Positions 8,708 through 17,042 of a DNA stretch of 34,602 nt are shown one piece after another. Below the pieces are notes generated by a model, which was given only the letters and a program-made list of their open reading frames with translations, made no database searches and was not told where the DNA came from. Each line of letters starts with the position of its first letter. The stretch's first letter is position 1. The position numbers and the translations under genes are program-made. Source of the stretch: Actinotalea ferrariae (lineage in GTDB: Bacteria > Actinomycetota > Actinomycetes > Actinomycetales > Cellulomonadaceae); the NCBI RefSeq assembly GCF_019733465.1, contig NZ_JACVQL010000093.1:1-34602 (forward strand), written 5' to 3'.

Positions 8708-9513
8708 CGGACCGGCACGACGTCGACCGTCGAGGCCTGGCCGTGGCGCTCCCGGTCGTACACGACGCAGGCGTCGCTCCCGCGGCGCTTCGCGTCGTAC
8801 ATCGCCGCGTCGGCCGCGGCGACGATCGCGTCGGGGGTGTCCAGGCCGTCCGGGCCCACCGCCACGCCGATGCTGCTGGCCGCGGTGTACCGGTGCCCCC
8901 CGAGCTCGTGCGGCGCGCGCAGCGCCTCGCTGATGCGGTGCGCCACGGTCAGGGCGGCGTCGGCCGTGGCGACGTCGTCGAGCAGGACGACGAACTCGTC
9001 CCCGCCCACGCGGGCCGCGAGGTCGCCGGCCCTCAGCTGGCTCGTGATCCGTCGGGCCACGTCGACCAGCAGCTGGTCGCCGGCGCGGTGACCCAGGGTG
9101 TCGTTCACCGTCTTGAAGTCGTCGAGGTCGAGGAAGAGGACCGCGCACCGCGTCCGAGGACCGTCCCCGACGTCGAGCCGGTGGGCCAGCCGGTCCCAGA
9201 AGGCGGTGCGGTTGGCGAGCCCGGTCAGGTCGTCGTGGAGCGCGCGGCGACGCAGCTCCTGCGTGGCGACCGCGAGCTCGGCGGTGCGGTCGGCGACGCG
9301 CTGCTCGATCTCGTCGTAGGAGGCCGCGAGCTCCTCGCCGAGGGCGTTCACGCCGGCGGCGACGGCGTCGACGATGTCGCTGGCCGCGGTGACCGTGGCG
9401 CGGGCGCCGAACCGGAGAGCAGCGAGCTCCTGGATGACGGCGACGACCTCCTCGAGCCGTCGCGTCAGGTCCGGGACGGCGTCCGGCTCGTGCGGCGCCG
9501 GGGTCGTCGTCAC
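8704..9513 (-). CDS. Diguanylate cyclase (GGDEF) with HAMP-like N-terminal region
   Basis: The 269-residue protein should make cyclic di-GMP from two GTP. The catalytic domain spans about residues 90-255, opening with DDLTGLANR and including FLDLDDFKTVND and an intact GGDEF at 170-174. RAGD at 161-164, five residues earlier, fits the inhibitory I-site, so product feedback is likely. Residues 15-65 (ALRFGARATVTAASDIVDAV and onward) look like a soluble HAMP-like segment, followed by a coiled coil (ASYDEIEQRVADRTAEL). No membrane segment or other sensor is present, so its input probably comes from a partner. Its GTG start overlaps the stop codon of the upstream STAS/SEC14-like gene (GTGA), so the two are translationally coupled. 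Confidence 0.93.
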   Translation of the reverse strand: MTTTPAPHEPDAVPDLTRRLEEVVAVIQELAALRFGARATVTAASDIVDAVAAGVNALGEELAASYDEIEQRVADRTAELAVATQELRRRALHDDLTGLANRTAFWDRLAHRLDVGDGPRTRCAVLFLDLDDFKTVNDTLGHRAGDQLLVDVARRITSQLRAGDLAARVGGDEFVVLLDDVATADAALTVAHRISEALRAPHELGGHRYTAASSIGVAVGPDGLDTPDAIVAAADAAMYDAKRRGSDACVVYDRERHGQASTVDVVPVR

Positions 9514-9896
9514 ACCAGGTGGCCCTGGAGCCAGGCGACGGCGGACGCCTCGTCCTCGAACAGCGCCGTCGGGCTCTTGGGCCGGCTCACGTTGATGAAG
9601 AAGGTCGCCATCATCCGGCTGAGCGGGTTGCCGACGACCAGGGCGACGGCGGACACGACCTCGTGGCGCCGGATGAACTCCATCCGGGCGGCGCGGTCCT
9701 GCGGGCCCGCGTCCGTCGTGTGCACGAGGAGGGGGGCCGGCCGGCCTCCGGTGAGCTCGGTCATCGCCTCGATCGTCGCGATCGCGTCCTGAAGACCCGA
9801 GGGGACGTGCGGCGCCCAGACGAGCTCCACCAGGCCGTCGGGCCGGAGCCAGATGCGGAACTTCTCGCCCACGACCTCGGTCGACTCGGTGCTCAT
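9510..9896 (-). CDS. STAS/SEC14-like small protein paired with diguanylate cyclase
   Basis: The 128-residue product looks like the small SpoIIAA-like alpha/beta proteins annotated as STAS/SEC14-domain (DUF7793-like). It has an N-terminal beta strand pair (KFRIWLRPDGLVELVWAP), a central LVHTTDAGPQDRAAR loop and a C-terminal EDEASAVAWLQGHL helix. It lacks the phosphorylatable DS[ST]G motif of classical antagonists, so ligand binding or protein contact is more likely than phospho-switching. I start at the ATG at 9896, with GAGGGA about 8 bases upstream. Its stop overlaps the start of the diguanylate cyclase gene, which suggests it acts on that enzyme. The family call is from resemblance only. 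Confidence 0.7.
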   Translation of the reverse strand: MSTESTEVVGEKFRIWLRPDGLVELVWAPHVPSGLQDAIATIEAMTELTGGRPAPLLVHTTDAGPQDRAARMEFIRRHEVVSAVALVVGNPLSRMMATFFINVSRPKSPTALFEDEASAVAWLQGHLV

Positions 9897-10091
9897 GTCA
9901 TCCGTCCCTCGTCCGGCCGCCCGGCTGACGCGGGGTCCCGTGCGTGTCGCCGCCGCACGAGGGGTGCCCCTCTCGTGCTCTCCAGGGCACATCGACCGGC
10001 GCGGCGCCGTCGTGAGCGATCCGGTCCGTCCGGGTCACCCCGCCGGGGCACACGGCGGACGGCGGCTCGGCCGTGGCGGGTCGGTGGCGGG

Positions 10092-10742
10092 TCAGGCGTG
10101 CAGCGTGATCCACGTGTGCATCGCGATCGCGGCTGCGGCGCCCGCGTTGATGGACCGGGTGGAGCCGAACTGGCGGATGTGCAGCACGTCGGCGCACGCC
10201 GCGCCGGCGGCCGCGGACAGGCCCTCGCCCTCCTGGCCGAAGAGCAGCACGCACGCGCGCGGCAGGGGGTAGCCCTCGAGCGCGACGGACCCCGGGAGGT
10301 TGTCCACCCCGAGCACGGGCAGCCCCTCCTCCGCCGCCCAGGCCAGCAGGTGCGCGACGTCGGGGTGGTGGTGGACGTGCAGGTAGCGGTCCGTGACCAT
10401 CGCACCGCGCCGGTTCCAGCGCCGCCGGCCGACGACGTGCACCCCGGCCGCGTTGAACGCGTTGGCCGTGCGGACCACGGAGCCGATGTTGAGGTCGTGC
10501 GCCCAGTTCTCGATCGCGACGTGGAACGGGTGCCGGCGCGTGTCGAGGTCCGCGACGATCGCCTCGACCGTCCAGTACCGGTAGCGGTCGACGACGTTGC
10601 GGCGGTCGCCGTGGGCCAGGAGCTCCGGGTCGTGGCGCCGCACGCCGTCGACGTCGAGCGGCGGCCAGGCGTCCGGGCCGCCGGGCCACGGCCCGACGCC
10701 GACCTCGCTCTCGCGCGCGTGCGGCTCGGCGTCGGCGGTCAC
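10092..10742 (-). CDS. TrmH/SpoU-family RNA 2'-O-methyltransferase
   Basis: The 216-residue protein is a SPOUT-class methyltransferase that should transfer methyl from S-adenosylmethionine to a ribose 2'-hydroxyl in tRNA or rRNA. The three family motifs are present: NIGSVVRTANAFN (residues 85-97), LLFGQEGEGLS (166-176) and QFGSTRSINAGAAAAIAMH (191-209), which form the trefoil knot cofactor site. Motif 1 ends AFN where many relatives have AFG. The substrate RNA cannot be told. The GTG start overlaps the stop of the ABC permease (GTGA), so the gene is coupled to the exporter operon although its role is unrelated. Confidence 0.9.
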   Translation of the reverse strand: MTADAEPHARESEVGVGPWPGGPDAWPPLDVDGVRRHDPELLAHGDRRNVVDRYRYWTVEAIVADLDTRRHPFHVAIENWAHDLNIGSVVRTANAFNAAGVHVVGRRRWNRRGAMVTDRYLHVHHHPDVAHLLAWAAEEGLPVLGVDNLPGSVALEGYPLPRACVLLFGQEGEGLSAAAGAACADVLHIRQFGSTRSINAGAAAAIAMHTWITLHA

Positions 10743-12016
10743 GCGCGCGTCCGGTCGGCGCGCCAGGCCTGGACCGCGCGCAGCCGGGAGGACGTGTGCA
10801 GCACCGAGCCGCGGTACAGGCGCGCGCCGAGGGCCACGAACAGCAGCGCGGTCGCGAGCACGACGGCGGCCGCGAGCCACGGCTCCCACGGCTGGGCGTT
10901 GCCGAGGACCACGCGCGCCGGCATGAGCAGCGGCGCGGTGAACGGGATGTAGGACAGGGCGCGCTGCGTCGGCCCGGGGTCGATCGCGAAGATCGCGGCG
11001 AAGAACGGGACGACGACGAGCACCTGCATGAACACCGTCGTCGACTGCAGGTCCTCGACGCGCGAGGCCAGGGCGCCCGCGCCGGCCCACAGGCACGCGA
11101 GCATGACGAACCCGAGCAGGAAGAACACGACGAACCAGCCCGACGCGCGCAGCACCTGGCCGAGCAGCTCGCCCTCGCCCGCGAGGCTCGCGCCGATCAG
11201 CCCGGCGCCCACGACGACGACGATCTGGCCGACGGCCATCACGGTGTTGCCGAGCACCTTGCCGGCGAGCAGCCAGCGCACCGGCAGGGCGGCGACCAGC
11301 AGCTCGACGACGCGCGACTGCTTCTCCTCGACGACGCTCTGCGCGATCGACATGCCGAAGGTCAGCACCGACAGGTAGAAGAGGAAGGCGAACGCGAGGA
11401 CGAGGAGCTCGGGCGGCACCGAGCCCTCGGGCCGCTCGTCGAGCAGGCGCAGGGCGGGCGGCTCGGGGCTCGTCAGCGACGCGACCTCCTGCGCCGTGAG
11501 CCCGGCCTCCTCGGCGGCCTGCTCGACCTGCACCTGGCTCGCGGCCGCACGGACGAGCACGTCGACCTCGTAGGGCACCGACTCTCCCCCGAGCACCTGC
11601 AGCGAGCCGACGTCGTCGCCGGTCACCGCGGCCGCCACGTCACCGTCCCGCACGAGGCGCTCGAGGTCGGCGCCCGGCTCGACGTCGACGACCGACAGGT
11701 CCGCGGCCGGCAGCCCTCCCGCGCCGAGGAGCGCGAGAGCGGGCGGCACCTCGTTCTCCGGGTCCTGGGCCTCGTGGCCGAGCTGCGCGGCCAGGGCGAC
11801 GACGTCGGCCGCGGCGTCGCCCTGCACGGCGACGCGGTGCTCGGGCGTCTGCTGGCTGAGCAGCACCGGGATCACGGTCGCGGCCGTGACCAGCAGGAGC
11901 ATGAACACCGTCGAGCCGATGAACGCCTTGTCCCGCAGCTTGACGAAGATCTCGCGTCCCGCGACGACCCGCACGGCCGTCCACGGGCTCAGGGGGTCGG
12001 CGACGTCGCGGCTCAC
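10739..12016 (-). CDS. ABC-2 type exporter permease (NatB-like)
   Basis: The 425-residue membrane protein has one helix near the N-terminus (about residues 33-53, STVFMLLLVTAATVIPVLL). A large extracytoplasmic domain follows (about 55-210), and then a cluster of helices to the C-terminus (for example LLVLAFAFLFYLSVLTFGM and WFVVFFLLGFVMLACLWAGA). The layout fits the ABC2_membrane_3 group, which includes NatB. The GTG start overlaps the stop of the ATPase gene (GTGA), and its own stop overlaps the methyltransferase start. It should form the channel of an efflux pump driven by the 12013-12960 product. The substrate (Na+, drug or peptide) is unknown. Confidence 0.88.
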   Translation of the reverse strand: MSRDVADPLSPWTAVRVVAGREIFVKLRDKAFIGSTVFMLLLVTAATVIPVLLSQQTPEHRVAVQGDAAADVVALAAQLGHEAQDPENEVPPALALLGAGGLPAADLSVVDVEPGADLERLVRDGDVAAAVTGDDVGSLQVLGGESVPYEVDVLVRAAASQVQVEQAAEEAGLTAQEVASLTSPEPPALRLLDERPEGSVPPELLVLAFAFLFYLSVLTFGMSIAQSVVEEKQSRVVELLVAALPVRWLLAGKVLGNTVMAVGQIVVVVGAGLIGASLAGEGELLGQVLRASGWFVVFFLLGFVMLACLWAGAGALASRVEDLQSTTVFMQVLVVVPFFAAIFAIDPGPTQRALSYIPFTAPLLMPARVVLGNAQPWEPWLAAAVVLATALLFVALGARLYRGSVLHTSSRLRAVQAWRADRTRA

Positions 12017-12960
12017 CGGACCACCTCCCGGAAGATCTCGGCGAGCGTCGGGACGACGGGTGCGAACTCCCGCACGCGCCCGTGCCGCTGCGCCTCGGCG
12101 AGGAGCGCCTGGTCGTCGGCGCCCTCGGCCAGCTCGACGACGACGGCGCGGCCGTCCTGCCGGTGCAGGCTCACGCCGGGGACCTGCTCGAGGAACGACG
12201 CGACGCCCGTGGGCGCTCCCTCGGGCTCCGACGGCAGGACGCCGGCGTCGTCCGTGCCCGGCTCGACGACCACGCGCATGCGGCGCCCGGCCCGCTCGGC
12301 GCGCACCTGGTCCGCGGGGCCGGACGCGACCACGCGTCCCCGGTGGATGATCACGATGTCGTCGCACACGCGCTCGACCAGCTCGAGCTGGTGCGACGAG
12401 AACAGGACCGGCACGCCCGCGTCGGCGCGCGCCCTGAGATGGGCCGCCATCGCGTCGACCGCGAGGGGGTCGAGGCCCGAGAACGGCTCGTCCAGGACGA
12501 GCAGCACCGGGTCGTGCACCAGGGCCGCCGCGACCTGCACGCGCTGCTGGTTGCCGAGCGAGAGCGTCTGCAGCAGGTCGCGCGCCCGGTCGGCGAGGCC
12601 GAGCTGCTCGAGCAGCTCGGCCGTGCGCCGCCGGGCCGTCGGCGCGTCCAGGCCGTGCACGCGCCCGAGGTAGACCAGCTGGTCGACGAGCGTCATCTTC
12701 GGGTAGAGCCCACGCTCCTCCGGCATGTAGCCGAACCGTCGCCGCACGTCGAGGGTCAGCTCGCGGCCGCCCAGCTCGACGCGGCCCGAGTCCGCCGCGA
12801 GCACGCCGAGGACGATCCGCATCGTCGTCGTCTTGCCCGCGCCGTTCGCCCCGACGAACCCCGTCATCCGCCCGGGACGCACCGTGAAGCCGACGTCGAC
12901 CAGCGCCGGCCGACCGCCGAAGCTGCGGTTGACGTCGATGAGCGTGAGCTCGCCCTGCAC
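12013..12960 (-). CDS. ABC exporter ATP-binding protein (NatA-like)
   Basis: The 315-residue ATPase has Walker A GANGAGKTT (about residues 38-46), a Q-loop region FGYMPEERGLYP, signature LSLGNQQRV (a variant of LSGGQ seen in this subgroup), Walker B VLLVLDEP and the H-loop SSHQLELVE. The C-terminal third is the regulatory extension typical of DrrA/NatA-type ATPases. The GTG is preceded by a near-consensus AGGAGGA at 7-8 bases. A TAGGTT hexamer lies about 40 bases upstream on the same strand. It is the first gene of a three-gene operon with the permease and an RNA methyltransferase. Confidence 0.93.
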   Translation of the reverse strand: MQGELTLIDVNRSFGGRPALVDVGFTVRPGRMTGFVGANGAGKTTTMRIVLGVLAADSGRVELGGRELTLDVRRRFGYMPEERGLYPKMTLVDQLVYLGRVHGLDAPTARRRTAELLEQLGLADRARDLLQTLSLGNQQRVQVAAALVHDPVLLVLDEPFSGLDPLAVDAMAAHLRARADAGVPVLFSSHQLELVERVCDDIVIIHRGRVVASGPADQVRAERAGRRMRVVVEPGTDDAGVLPSEPEGAPTGVASFLEQVPGVSLHRQDGRAVVVELAEGADDQALLAEAQRHGRVREFAPVVPTLAEIFREVVR

Positions 12961-12999
12961 GCTGGTCCTCCTGTGCTCGCGGCCGCGCGGCCAGCACCG

Positions 13000-13005
13000 A
13001 ACCTA
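13000..13005 (-). promoter_or_regulatory. Candidate -10 element for the NatA-like operon
   Basis: TAGGTT on the minus strand lies 39 bases before the GTG start. The leader between them contains a GGCCGCGCGGCC self-complementary stretch (12981-12992) and the strong AGGAGG ribosome-binding site. Confidence 0.4.
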
Positions 13006-13051
13006 CCCAGCCCTGTCACGACGGGCGCGCGGTCGCGGACGAGGCCCCCCG

Positions 13052-13057
13052 TAGGCT
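13052..13057 (+). promoter_or_regulatory. -10 element of leaderless DedA promoter
   Basis: TAGGCT ends 6 bases before the GTG at 13064, and no Shine-Dalgarno sequence is present. Transcription should start at the start codon. Confidence 0.55.
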
Positions 13058-13063
13058 GGGCGG

Positions 13064-13816
13064 GTGAATGCCGCCACCCTCCTCGCCGATCCCACCTTCG
13101 CCGCACCGCTGGTCGACGTCGTCGCCGGCAGGGTGCCGACGCTGGGACCAGACTTCCTCGACGCGGAGAAGCTCATCGAGAGCTTCGGGCGCTGGGCGCT
13201 CATCGGCGTCGTCGTCGTGGTGTTCATCGAGACGGGGCTGCTGTTCCCGTTCCTGCCCGGCGACAGCCTGCTGTTCACCGCCGGGATGCTCGTGGCGCAG
13301 GAGAACATCCACGTCCCGCTGTGGCTGCTCTGCCTGAGCATCTTCCTGGCCGCGTTCCTGGGCGACCAGCTCGCGTTCGCGATCGGGCGCAAGGCGGGCC
13401 CGAAGATCTTCAACCGCCCGGACTCGCGCTTCTTCAAGCAGCAGTACATCGACCAGACGTACGCGTACTTCGACAAGTACGGCGGCCGGACGATCATCGT
13501 CGCGCGGTTCATCCCGTTCGTGCGCACGTACGCCCCGGTCGCGGCCGGCGTCGGCCACATGAACTACCGGCACTTCGTCTCCTACAACGTCATCGGCGCC
13601 TTCCTCTGGGGCGTCGGCGTGACCGTGCTCGGCTACCTCCTCGGGAACGTGACGTTCATCAAGGAGAACATCGAGCTGATCCTCATCGGGATCGTCGGGC
13701 TGTCCGTCGTGCCGATCGCCGTCGAGCTGCTGCGAGCACGGAGCAAGAAGCGCGACGAGCGCTTCGACGAGCCGGCCGAGCGTGAGCGCGTCGCACGCGA
13801 GGACATCGAGGGATGA
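13064..13816 (+). CDS. DedA family membrane protein
   Basis: The 250-residue integral membrane protein matches the DedA (SNARE-associated/VTT) family, whose members move lipid carriers or phospholipids across the membrane and support envelope and pH homeostasis. Landmarks are ETGLLFPFLPGDSLLF near the N-terminus, FLGDQLAFAIGRKAG, and RFIPFVRTYAPVAAGVGHM before the last helices. The charged C-terminal tail (RARSKKRDERFDEPAERERVA) should face the cytoplasm. The GTG start is close behind a -10 hexamer, so the mRNA is probably leaderless. Its stop overlaps the start of the HAD phosphatase gene (ATGA). Confidence 0.93.
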   Translation: MNAATLLADPTFAAPLVDVVAGRVPTLGPDFLDAEKLIESFGRWALIGVVVVVFIETGLLFPFLPGDSLLFTAGMLVAQENIHVPLWLLCLSIFLAAFLGDQLAFAIGRKAGPKIFNRPDSRFFKQQYIDQTYAYFDKYGGRTIIVARFIPFVRTYAPVAAGVGHMNYRHFVSYNVIGAFLWGVGVTVLGYLLGNVTFIKENIELILIGIVGLSVVPIAVELLRARSKKRDERFDEPAERERVAREDIEG

Positions 13817-14601
13817 CGCACCGCCCGCAGGACCGCGAGATCCACTCCTGGCTCACGGACATGGACGGCGTCCTCGTCCACGAGGGCAGCGCGCTGCCGG
13901 GAGCGCCCGAGTTCGTCCGCGCGCTGCGCGAGGCGGGCCGGCCGTTCCTCGTGCTGACCAACAACTCGATCTTCACGCCGCGCGACCTACGCGCACGGCT
14001 GGCCGCGTCCGGGATCGACGTGCCCGAGGGCTCGATCTGGACGTCGGCGCTCGCGACGGCGGACTTCCTCGCGGCGCAGGTGCCGAACGGCTCGGCGTAT
14101 GCGATCGGCGAGGCCGGCCTGACGACGGCGCTGTACGAGGCCGGCTACACGCTCACCGAGTCCGACCCGGACTACGTCGTCCTCGGCGAGACGCGCACGT
14201 ACTCCTTCGAGGCGATCACCAAGGCGGTGCGCCTCGTGCAGGGCGGTGCGCGCTTCATCGCGACGAACCCCGACGTCACCGGTCCGAGCGCCGAGGGCGA
14301 CCTGCCCGCGACGGGCGCCGTCGCGGCCATGATCACGGCCGCGACCGGGCGCGAGCCGTACTTCGTCGGCAAGCCGAACCCGATGATGTTCCGCTCGGCG
14401 CTCAACCGGATCGACGCGCACTCCGAGACCACCGCGATGGTGGGCGACCGGATGGACACCGACGTCGTCGCCGGCATGGAGGCCGGCCTGCTGACGTACC
14501 TGGTCCTCACGGGCTCGACCCGTGCCGAGGACATCCACCGCTTCCCGTTCCGACCCAGCCACGTCGTCGACTCGGTCGCGGACCTCGTCGGACTGGTCTG
14601 A
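13813..14601 (+). CDS. HAD-IIA family phosphatase (NagD-like)
   Basis: The 262-residue protein belongs to the haloacid dehalogenase superfamily, subfamily IIA. Motif I is LTDMDGVLVHE with nucleophile Asp16 and Asp18. Motif II is LTNNS (48-52). The motif III lysine lies in GKPNP, and motif IV is MVGDRMDTDVVAG. The C2 cap lies between motifs II and III. Relatives hydrolyse phosphate from nucleotides or sugar phosphates; the substrate here is unknown. The ATG overlaps the DedA stop (ATGA), so it is cotranscribed and translationally coupled. It converges with pyrE after 33 bases. Confidence 0.92.
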   Translation: MTHRPQDREIHSWLTDMDGVLVHEGSALPGAPEFVRALREAGRPFLVLTNNSIFTPRDLRARLAASGIDVPEGSIWTSALATADFLAAQVPNGSAYAIGEAGLTTALYEAGYTLTESDPDYVVLGETRTYSFEAITKAVRLVQGGARFIATNPDVTGPSAEGDLPATGAVAAMITAATGREPYFVGKPNPMMFRSALNRIDAHSETTAMVGDRMDTDVVAGMEAGLLTYLVLTGSTRAEDIHRFPFRPSHVVDSVADLVGLV

Positions 14602-14634
14602 GCGACGGGCCGGTCGCGGAGCGACGCGGACGGG

Positions 14635-15231
14635 TCAGGCGAGGCCGAGGTCGACGAGGCCGAAGACGTGGTGGTACGGCACGCCGAGCGCCTCGATCTT
14701 CTCGCGCGCACCCGTCGCGCGGTCGACGATCACGGCGACGCCGAGCACCTCGGCACCCGCCTCGCGGGCGGCCTCGACCGCGGCGATCGGCGAGGCGCCC
14801 GTGGTCGAGGTGTCCTCGAGGACGACGACCCGGCGGCCGGCGACGTCAGGGCCTTCGATCCGCCGCTGCATGCCGTGGGCCTTCGCCTCCTTGCGCACGA
14901 CGAACGCGTCGACGTCCTGCCCGCGCGACGCCGCGGCGTGCAGGATCGCCGTCGCGACCGGGTCGGCGCCGAGGGTGAGGCCGCCGACGGCGTCGATCTC
15001 GCCCGCCCCCAGGCCGGCCTCCTCGAGCAGGTCGAGCATCACGTGGCCGATGAGCGGCGCGGCGCGGTGGTGCAGCGTCACGCGACGCAGGTCCACGTAG
15101 TAGTCGGCCTCGCGGCCGGAGGAGAGGGTCACGCGCCCGTGCACGACGGCGAGCTCGGCGACGAGGTCGCGCAGCTGCTCGCGGGGCGTGGGGCGCAGGA
15201 CGACGTCGTCGGTCGGGCGAGGGGTGGTCAC
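14635..15231 (-). CDS. pyrE: Orotate phosphoribosyltransferase
   Basis: The enzyme transfers phosphoribose from PRPP to orotate to give OMP in pyrimidine synthesis. The 198 residues fit the family. The PRPP-binding motif VVVLEDTSTTGASP, the SSGREADYYVDLR substrate segment, GGLTLGADP and the flexible RKEAKAHG loop are all visible. The GTG start has no Shine-Dalgarno sequence; a TAGCCT hexamer ends 6 bases before it, so the mRNA is predicted to be leaderless. The SDR gene lies upstream on the same strand, but pyrE has this promoter of its own. Confidence 0.95.
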   Translation of the reverse strand: MTTPRPTDDVVLRPTPREQLRDLVAELAVVHGRVTLSSGREADYYVDLRRVTLHHRAAPLIGHVMLDLLEEAGLGAGEIDAVGGLTLGADPVATAILHAAASRGQDVDAFVVRKEAKAHGMQRRIEGPDVAGRRVVVLEDTSTTGASPIAAVEAAREAGAEVLGVAVIVDRATGAREKIEALGVPYHHVFGLVDLGLA

Positions 15232-15237
15232 GGCGCC

Positions 15238-15243
15238 AGGCTA
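15238..15243 (-). promoter_or_regulatory. -10 element of leaderless pyrE promoter
   Basis: TAGCCT on the minus strand lies 6 bases before the GTG start of pyrE. It sits in the 37-base gap after the SDR gene. Confidence 0.55.
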
Positions 15244-15268
15244 GTGCGCCCGCCTCACGGGGAGGCTC

Positions 15269-16060
15269 TCAGTCCGCGGCCTCGTCGTTCACGACCGCCT
15301 CGCGGAGCCGGCGGTCGCCCGACAGCGCGCGGATCGCGGCGCGCGGGAGCAGCCGGGCGACCTCGGCGACCACGCCGTAGCGCAGGCTCGGTGTGGAGAT
15401 GACGGCGCCGCGGCGCACGTCCGCGAGCGCTGCGGTCACGACGGCGTCCGCGTTGAGCCAGGCCAGCTCGGGGTACGCGTCGCGCTCGAGGCCGGCCCGG
15501 TCGTGGAACTCGGTGTGCACGAGCCCGGGGCACAGCGCGGTCGCGGTCACGCCCGTGCCCCGCAGCTCGACGGCGAGGGCCTCGGTGAAGCTGCGCACCC
15601 ACGCCTTGTGCGCCGAGTACGTGCCCATCGCCGTGAGGGCCGCCACCGAGGAGACGTTGAGGACGGCGCCGCGGCCGCGCTCGACCATCGGGCCGACGGC
15701 GGCGTGCGAGAGCACCATGACGGCGCGCACCATGACGTCGAGCGCGCGCTCGTGGAGCTCGAGGTCCCCGCCGACGAACGGCTCCCCCAGCCCGAACCCG
15801 GCGTTGTTGACGACGAGGCCGACGGGGCGGTCCCGGTCGCGCAGGCGCTCGGCCACGCGCTCGACGGCCTCGCGGTCGGCGAGGTCGGCCGCGATCACCT
15901 CGGCGCGCACGCCCGCCGCCGCGCGGAGCTGACCCGCGAGGCGGTCGAGCCGCTCCCGGTCGCGGGCCACGAGGACGACGTCGTGCCGTGCGGTCGCGAG
16001 CTGCCAGGCGAACTCGAGCCCCAGGCCGGCGCTCGCTCCCGTGATCAGTGCCGTAGCCAT
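15269..16060 (-). CDS. Short-chain dehydrogenase/reductase
   Basis: The 263-residue protein is a classical NAD(P)-dependent SDR. The Rossmann dinucleotide motif is TGASAGLG (residues 7-14), followed by the VVNNAGFG motif, the catalytic serine in NVSSVAAL, and the YSAHK form of the YxxxK active site. The acidic/basic pattern after strand 2 (VARDRERLDRL) suggests NADP(H) preference. The substrate is unknown; the SDR and pyrE neighbours share no obvious pathway. I start at the ATG at 16060 because the Rossmann fold begins at once and a TAGGCT hexamer lies 7 bases upstream, although the frame stays open much further. Confidence 0.92.
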   Translation of the reverse strand: MATALITGASAGLGLEFAWQLATARHDVVLVARDRERLDRLAGQLRAAAGVRAEVIAADLADREAVERVAERLRDRDRPVGLVVNNAGFGLGEPFVGGDLELHERALDVMVRAVMVLSHAAVGPMVERGRGAVLNVSSVAALTAMGTYSAHKAWVRSFTEALAVELRGTGVTATALCPGLVHTEFHDRAGLERDAYPELAWLNADAVVTAALADVRRGAVISTPSLRYGVVAEVARLLPRAAIRALSGDRRLREAVVNDEAAD

Positions 16061-16067
16061 GCAGGCC

Positions 16068-16073
16068 AGCCTA
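16068..16073 (-). promoter_or_regulatory. -10 element of leaderless SDR promoter
   Basis: TAGGCT on the minus strand ends 7 bases before the ATG at 16060. No ribosome-binding site is present. Confidence 0.55.
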
Positions 16074-16186
16074 CGTGCGGGCGCCCTCGCGACGAGGGAA
16101 CCGGAGGTGAACGCGGACGGGAGAGGTTGGGGAGGCGTCGGGGACGCGTCGGGAGGGCGCGGCGCGGGCGTGTCGGGGGGCGCGGG

Positions 16187-16192
16187 TAGGTT
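16187..16192 (+). promoter_or_regulatory. -10 element of leaderless xthA promoter
   Basis: TAGGTT ends 6 bases before the ATG at 16199, without a Shine-Dalgarno sequence. Confidence 0.55.
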
Positions 16193-16198
16193 GCGGCC

Positions 16199-16999
16199 AT
16201 GCGGATCGCGACGTGGAACATCAACTCCGTCCGGGCCCGGGCGGACCGCGCGGTCGCGTGGCTCGAGCGCACGGGCACGGACGTGCTCGCGCTGCAGGAG
16301 ACCAAGTGCTCGGACGCGCAGTTCCCGTACTCGGTGTTCGAGGCGGCCGGCTACGAGGTGGCGCACGTCGGGGTCAACCAGTGGAACGGCGTCGCCGTCG
16401 TGTCGCGCGTGGGCATCGAGGACGTGCAGGTCGGGTTCCCGGGGCAGCCCTCGTTCGGCGCGGACGGTCCCGTCGTCGAGGCGCGGGCGCTCGGCGCGAC
16501 GTGCGGCGGCGTGCGCGTGTGGAGCCTCTACGTGCCGCACGGTCGGGCGGTCGGCGACCCGCACTACGTGTACAAGCTCGAGTGGCTCGCGCGGCTGCGT
16601 GAGGCCGCCCGCGCGTGGATCGACCCCGCGGGTGGGGACCCGGACGCCGCGATCGCGCTGCTCGGGGACTGGAACGTCATCCCGCTCGACACGGACGTGT
16701 GGGACGTGCGCGAGTTCGACGGGCACACCCACGTCACGCAGCCCGAGCGCGATGCCTTCTTCGCGTTCGCCGAGGCGGGCTTCACGGAGGTCTCGCGCAC
16801 CTTCGTGCCCGACGAGCACACCTACACGTACTGGGACTACAAGCAGCTCGCCTTCCCGAAGAACAAGGGGCTGCGGATCGACTTCGCCTGGACGTCGCCG
16901 GCGCTCGCCGCGCGGGTCGCAGGCGTCTCGATCGACCGCCAGGAGCGCAAGGGCGCCGGACCCTCGGACCACGTGCCCGTGGTGCTCGAGGTCGCCTGA
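16199..16999 (+). CDS. xthA: Exodeoxyribonuclease III
   Basis: The 266-residue protein is an ExoIII/AP-endonuclease family member that cuts abasic sites and trims 3' ends in base-excision repair. Landmarks are the start MRIATWNINSVRAR, LQETKCSD with the metal-binding glutamate, YVPHGRAVGDPHYVYK, the LLGDWNVIP catalytic Asp/Asn motif, YTYWDYK, GLRIDFAW and the final SDHVPVV with the catalytic Asp-His. Length matches the family. The ATG is placed 6 bases after a -10 hexamer, predicting a leaderless mRNA. Confidence 0.96.
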   Translation: MRIATWNINSVRARADRAVAWLERTGTDVLALQETKCSDAQFPYSVFEAAGYEVAHVGVNQWNGVAVVSRVGIEDVQVGFPGQPSFGADGPVVEARALGATCGGVRVWSLYVPHGRAVGDPHYVYKLEWLARLREAARAWIDPAGGDPDAAIALLGDWNVIPLDTDVWDVREFDGHTHVTQPERDAFFAFAEAGFTEVSRTFVPDEHTYTYWDYKQLAFPKNKGLRIDFAWTSPALAARVAGVSIDRQERKGAGPSDHVPVVLEVA

Positions 17000-17029
17000 G
17001 TGGCGCGCGCGACCGGTCCCGCAGGCCAG

Positions 17030-17035
17030 TAGGTT
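17030..17035 (+). promoter_or_regulatory. -10 element of leaderless promoter for the DUF4190 gene
   Basis: TAGGTT ends 7 bases before the GTG at 17043 and no ribosome-binding site is visible. Confidence 0.55.
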
Positions 17036-17042
17036 CGACGCC

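Noticed and set aside
9897-10091. Imperfect inverted repeat GCACGA...TCGTGC at 9954-9978
   Set aside because: The stem has a bulge and lies upstream of the STAS/SEC14-like gene after the end of no well-placed unit. It could be part of a promoter or a terminator for the methyltransferase, but neither is supported.
14602-14634. Terminator between HAD phosphatase and pyrE
   Set aside because: Only a 4-bp stem can be drawn in the 33-base gap.
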